Assembly (NCBI GenBank): GCA_035510695.1
Contig: DATKGO010000027.1
Span: 1-15,632 of the forward strand
DNA: 15,632 nt
From: DAIDHK01 sp035510695
GTDB lineage: Bacteria > Patescibacteriota > Microgenomatia > Levybacterales > UBA12049
Direction: 5' to 3'
Shown here: positions 14,278 through 15,632 of the stretch, piece after piece
Numbering within the stretch: the stretch's first letter is position 1
Layout of the letters: each line of letters opens with the position of its first letter
Program-made: the position numbers and the translations under genes
Notes under the pieces: generated by a model
Databases searched by the model: none
What the model was told of the DNA's origin: nothing
Seen by the model: only the letters and a program-made list of their open reading frames with translations

Positions 14278-14286
14278 TGCTATAAT
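14278..14286 (+). promoter_or_regulatory. Extended -10 promoter for the zinc-ribbon gene
   Basis: A perfect TATAAT (14281-14286) is preceded by TGC, a strong extended -10. A weak -35 TCGCCA (14258-14263) lies 17 bases upstream. Transcription should begin around 14293-14296, that is, at or just before the TTG at 14296. Confidence 0.6.
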
Positions 14287-14295
14287 AGAGTCAGA

Positions 14296-14550
14296 TTGAA
14301 TCAAAATATTACTACACATAATTGTTCTCAATGCGGATCTCCACTAATTTTGTTAAAAAAAATTACGGAGAAAATTGAAGGTTCACGATTCCCTCAAACA
14401 ACTTCCACTTACAAATGTTCCAACCCGGATTGTCAAAAAAGACGAGACATTGAAACAGCTAAAAGAATTAAACTTCAGCAGGAAAAAACTCAAGCAACCG
14501 AAGAACGAGCTGCTAAAAAAATCCAACAAAAAAGGACTTTACTTCATTAA
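14296..14550 (+). CDS. Small zinc-ribbon protein with a basic helical tail
   Basis: An 84-residue protein, if begun at the TTG at 14296. It has one four-cysteine zinc ribbon, CSQC (C10, C13) and CSNPDC (C41, C46), separated by a beta-rich stretch with KITEKIEGSRFP. It ends in a long Lys/Arg/Glu/Gln-rich helix (about 48-82), suggesting nucleic-acid or ribosome binding, but no named family is recognised. The frame is open further back, to a TTG at 14203 inside the UbiA-like gene; the promoter at 14278-14286 argues for the short form, apparently leaderless with a TTG start. It converges with the PEGA gene, 16 bases away. Confidence 0.7.
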   Translation: MNQNITTHNCSQCGSPLILLKKITEKIEGSRFPQTTSTYKCSNPDCQKRRDIETAKRIKLQQEKTQATEERAAKKIQQKRTLLH

Positions 14551-14566
14551 GTATAAAAAATATCTA

Positions 14567-15433
14567 CTAATCTTTCTTCGCGTACTCATTGCTTACCCAA
14601 CCAATTTTGTTATCCGGTAATTTAACCTGAAACCAACCGTCTTGTTCACTCATGTAATCTAAACTATCTCCGGGCTTTACCTCTTCAACTTCAGCGCTGT
14701 ATTGATCGGCCTGCGCTCGAACTCTTAAAAAACCGGTCGGCGTATCCAAAATAGTTACTTTAACTACCTGCGGCTGTGTAGGAGTCAGAGCTGCCGATTC
14801 CGAAGCCTGCGCTGTCTGACCACCTGGTTGTAAAGGCATACTCGGATCAATTGCCAAATATACAATTACGTGCAATTTATATCCTTTAGGAGTTCTAATA
14901 TGTAATGTTTTTTCTTTATATCCGGTTTTTTGTATCGTCAAAACATGATCCGAATCAGTCGGATTAGCAAAATCCAAAGGCGTTTGTCCAATTTTATTAT
15001 CGTCTAATAAAATATCTGCCTTCGCAGGAAATGACGTAACGATCATACCGCTGTCTGATTGGTCCTCTAAGGCTTCCAGTTGCAGTGTGCTGCCTTCAGA
15101 CGCTGCCGGGCCGGCAAATGTACGGTCAACCACCGTTAACACGCCTTTGACAATACTAATCTGTTCATAAAAGGGAGTTTTATTACCGCTATTTGGTATA
15201 AGTTTTAAGGTATAATCTTTCGCGGCTAAAACGCTTTTTTGATCAACCGAAGCACAACGGCACAGCGGGGTTTGACCTAAATATTGACTATCTAAATATA
15301 CTTTGGCTGCCGGTTGGCTGGTAACCTGCAATTCGCCTGTGCCGGAGGATCCGTTCACGACAACTTGAGAAAAAATGATAATAACAATGGCTAAGATAAA
15401 TGAAGTAAAAACAATAAAAATCGCTTTTTTCAT
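14567..15433 (-). CDS. Membrane-anchored or secreted PEGA-PEGA-SH3 protein
   Basis: A 288-residue envelope protein. Residues 1-25 (MKKAIFIVFTSFILAIVIII...) are a basic-then-hydrophobic signal anchor; there is no lipobox cysteine. Two PEGA domains follow: GELQVTSQPAAKVYLDSQYLGQTPL (33-57, split by a CRC pair at 58-60) and GMIVTSFPAKADILLDDNKIGQTPL (129-153), each with the hallmark turn before a conserved LGQTPL/IGQTPL. A Gln/Pro/Thr-rich linker (about 200-222) leads to a bacterial SH3 domain (224-286), including TGFLRVRAQ, VKPGDSLDYMSEQDGWFQVKL and GWVSNEYA. Such proteins generally bind surface polymers or peptidoglycan; the PEGA role is not well defined. Confidence 0.9.
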   Translation of the reverse strand: MKKAIFIVFTSFILAIVIIIFSQVVVNGSSGTGELQVTSQPAAKVYLDSQYLGQTPLCRCASVDQKSVLAAKDYTLKLIPNSGNKTPFYEQISIVKGVLTVVDRTFAGPAASEGSTLQLEALEDQSDSGMIVTSFPAKADILLDDNKIGQTPLDFANPTDSDHVLTIQKTGYKEKTLHIRTPKGYKLHVIVYLAIDPSMPLQPGGQTAQASESAALTPTQPQVVKVTILDTPTGFLRVRAQADQYSAEVEEVKPGDSLDYMSEQDGWFQVKLPDNKIGWVSNEYAKKD

Positions 15434-15447
15434 AAGGAGTATTCTTA

Positions 15448-15477
15448 ACTATAGCATGAAGAGAAATAAAGAGGCAA
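15448..15477 (-). promoter_or_regulatory. Promoter of the PEGA-SH3 gene
   Basis: On the minus strand, TGCTATAGT (15456-15448) is an extended -10 box with TATAGT matching 5 of 6 positions. A weak -35 TTGCCT (15477-15472) lies 18 bases upstream. The leader would be about 8 bases before the ATG at 15433, with no Shine-Dalgarno. Confidence 0.5.
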
Positions 15478-15607
15478 GAAAAAAACAGTTACTATTACAT
15501 AAGAATAGAAATGTCCGTATCCGCAAGATTTAAAACGTCCGCTTTGTAAAAACGAAAAGATGATACAGTGTGCAGTGTTCGGTTGCCCACGATATCATCT
15601 TGTATGA
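15456..15607 (+). pseudogene. Possible Cys-rich small gene broken by a one-base frameshift
   Basis: An ATG at 15456 opens a basic frame MKRNKEARKKQLLLHKNR that stops at 15534 (TAA). From about 15509 a second frame, one base out of step, reads KCPYPQDLKRPL, then CKNEKMIQCAVFGCPRYHLV, to TGA at 15605-15607. It holds four cysteines and a protein-like sequence but has no start of its own. Adding one A to the AGAAATG tract near 15507-15512 would join them into a 50-residue protein with a basic N-terminus and a possible metal site. It could be an assembly error, a real frameshift, or chance. A minus-strand frame open from the window edge to 15495 covers the same bases, so confidence is low. Confidence 0.3.
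15557..15601. repeat. 9-base inverted repeat near the right edge
   Basis: AAGATGATA (15557-15565) and TATCATCTT (15593-15601) pair perfectly around a 27-base loop. No T tract follows. It lies within the possible Cys-rich reading frame, and its nature is unknown. Confidence 0.4.
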
Positions 15608-15632
15608 GCGATACTACCATACTTACGCAGAA

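Noticed and set aside
1..15632. CRISPR array, tRNA, rRNA or insertion-sequence transposase
   Set aside because: No regularly spaced direct repeats, no cloverleaf-like sequence and no transposase motif were seen on either strand by reading; a covariance-model scan was not possible.
1..15632. UGA recoded to glycine, as in some CPR lineages
   Set aside because: TGA acts as a proper terminator at the end of tatD (ATGA overlap) and the MraY-like gene, with no in-frame TGA within the conserved proteins.
15495..15632. A minus-strand frame open from the right edge to TAA at 15495
   Set aside because: 45 codons with no recognisable family and no support beyond being open; it overlaps the Cys-rich frames, so it is left undecided and unlisted.

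Overview
The window looks like chromosomal DNA of a Patescibacteria (CPR) bacterium. The grounds are AT-rich sequence, very tight gene packing, compact protein versions (HrcA of about 242 residues, MetG of 481), several small membrane proteins of the kind common in CPR genomes, a DPPR-synthase-type UbiA enzyme within a glycosyltransferase operon, and in-frame palindromic repeat insertions (for example the LPAGRQ peptide in GrpE). TGA is used as a normal stop (tatD, the GT4-like gene), so the UGA-glycine code of Gracilibacteria/SR1 is not supported. A class-level assignment cannot be made from this window alone.

Layout. 1-562 (+): the tail of an unidentified gene overlaps a FAM173/ATPSCKMT-like methyltransferase. 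569-1435 (-): a Thr/Pro/Gln-rich coiled-coil protein of unknown function. 1475-5695 (-): a heat-shock cluster hrcA-grpE-dnaK-dnaJ, with a CIRCE-like operator on the hrcA promoter and an intrinsic terminator between dnaK and dnaJ. 5731-5955 (-): a small unrecognised protein just upstream of hrcA. 6025-6393 (+): a small multi-pass membrane protein. 6501-7946 (+): metG. 8050-14255 (+): a tightly coupled run of tatD, a GT2 membrane glycosyltransferase, a GT39/ArnT-like glycosyltransferase, a small membrane protein, an MraY/WecA-like phosphotransferase and a UbiA-family decaprenyl-phosphate phosphoribosyltransferase-like enzyme. 14296-14550 (+): a small zinc-ribbon protein. 14567-15433 (-): a secreted or anchored PEGA-PEGA-SH3 protein. 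The right edge holds a possible frameshifted Cys-rich small gene.

How the genes fit together. HrcA probably represses its own operon through CIRCE, while GrpE, DnaK and a type-B DnaJ form the Hsp70 cycle. The 8.8-14.3 kb genes look like a module building polyprenyl-phosphate-linked sugars and transferring them at the membrane; the actual glycan cannot be inferred.

Two cross-cutting signals stand out. (1) Short palindromic elements lie inside or beside coding genes: in frame in grpE and in the GT39-like gene, probably in the dnaK tail, as an inverted pair between dnaK and dnaJ, and at the grpE 3' end. Copies of one element share an 8-5-8 hairpin with a compensating base-pair change. (2) Many promoters place the -10 box only about 5-10 bases before the start codon, often as extended TGn -10 boxes, with no Shine-Dalgarno. 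This suggests leaderless or near-leaderless transcripts for metG, hrcA, the 288-residue gene and several small genes.
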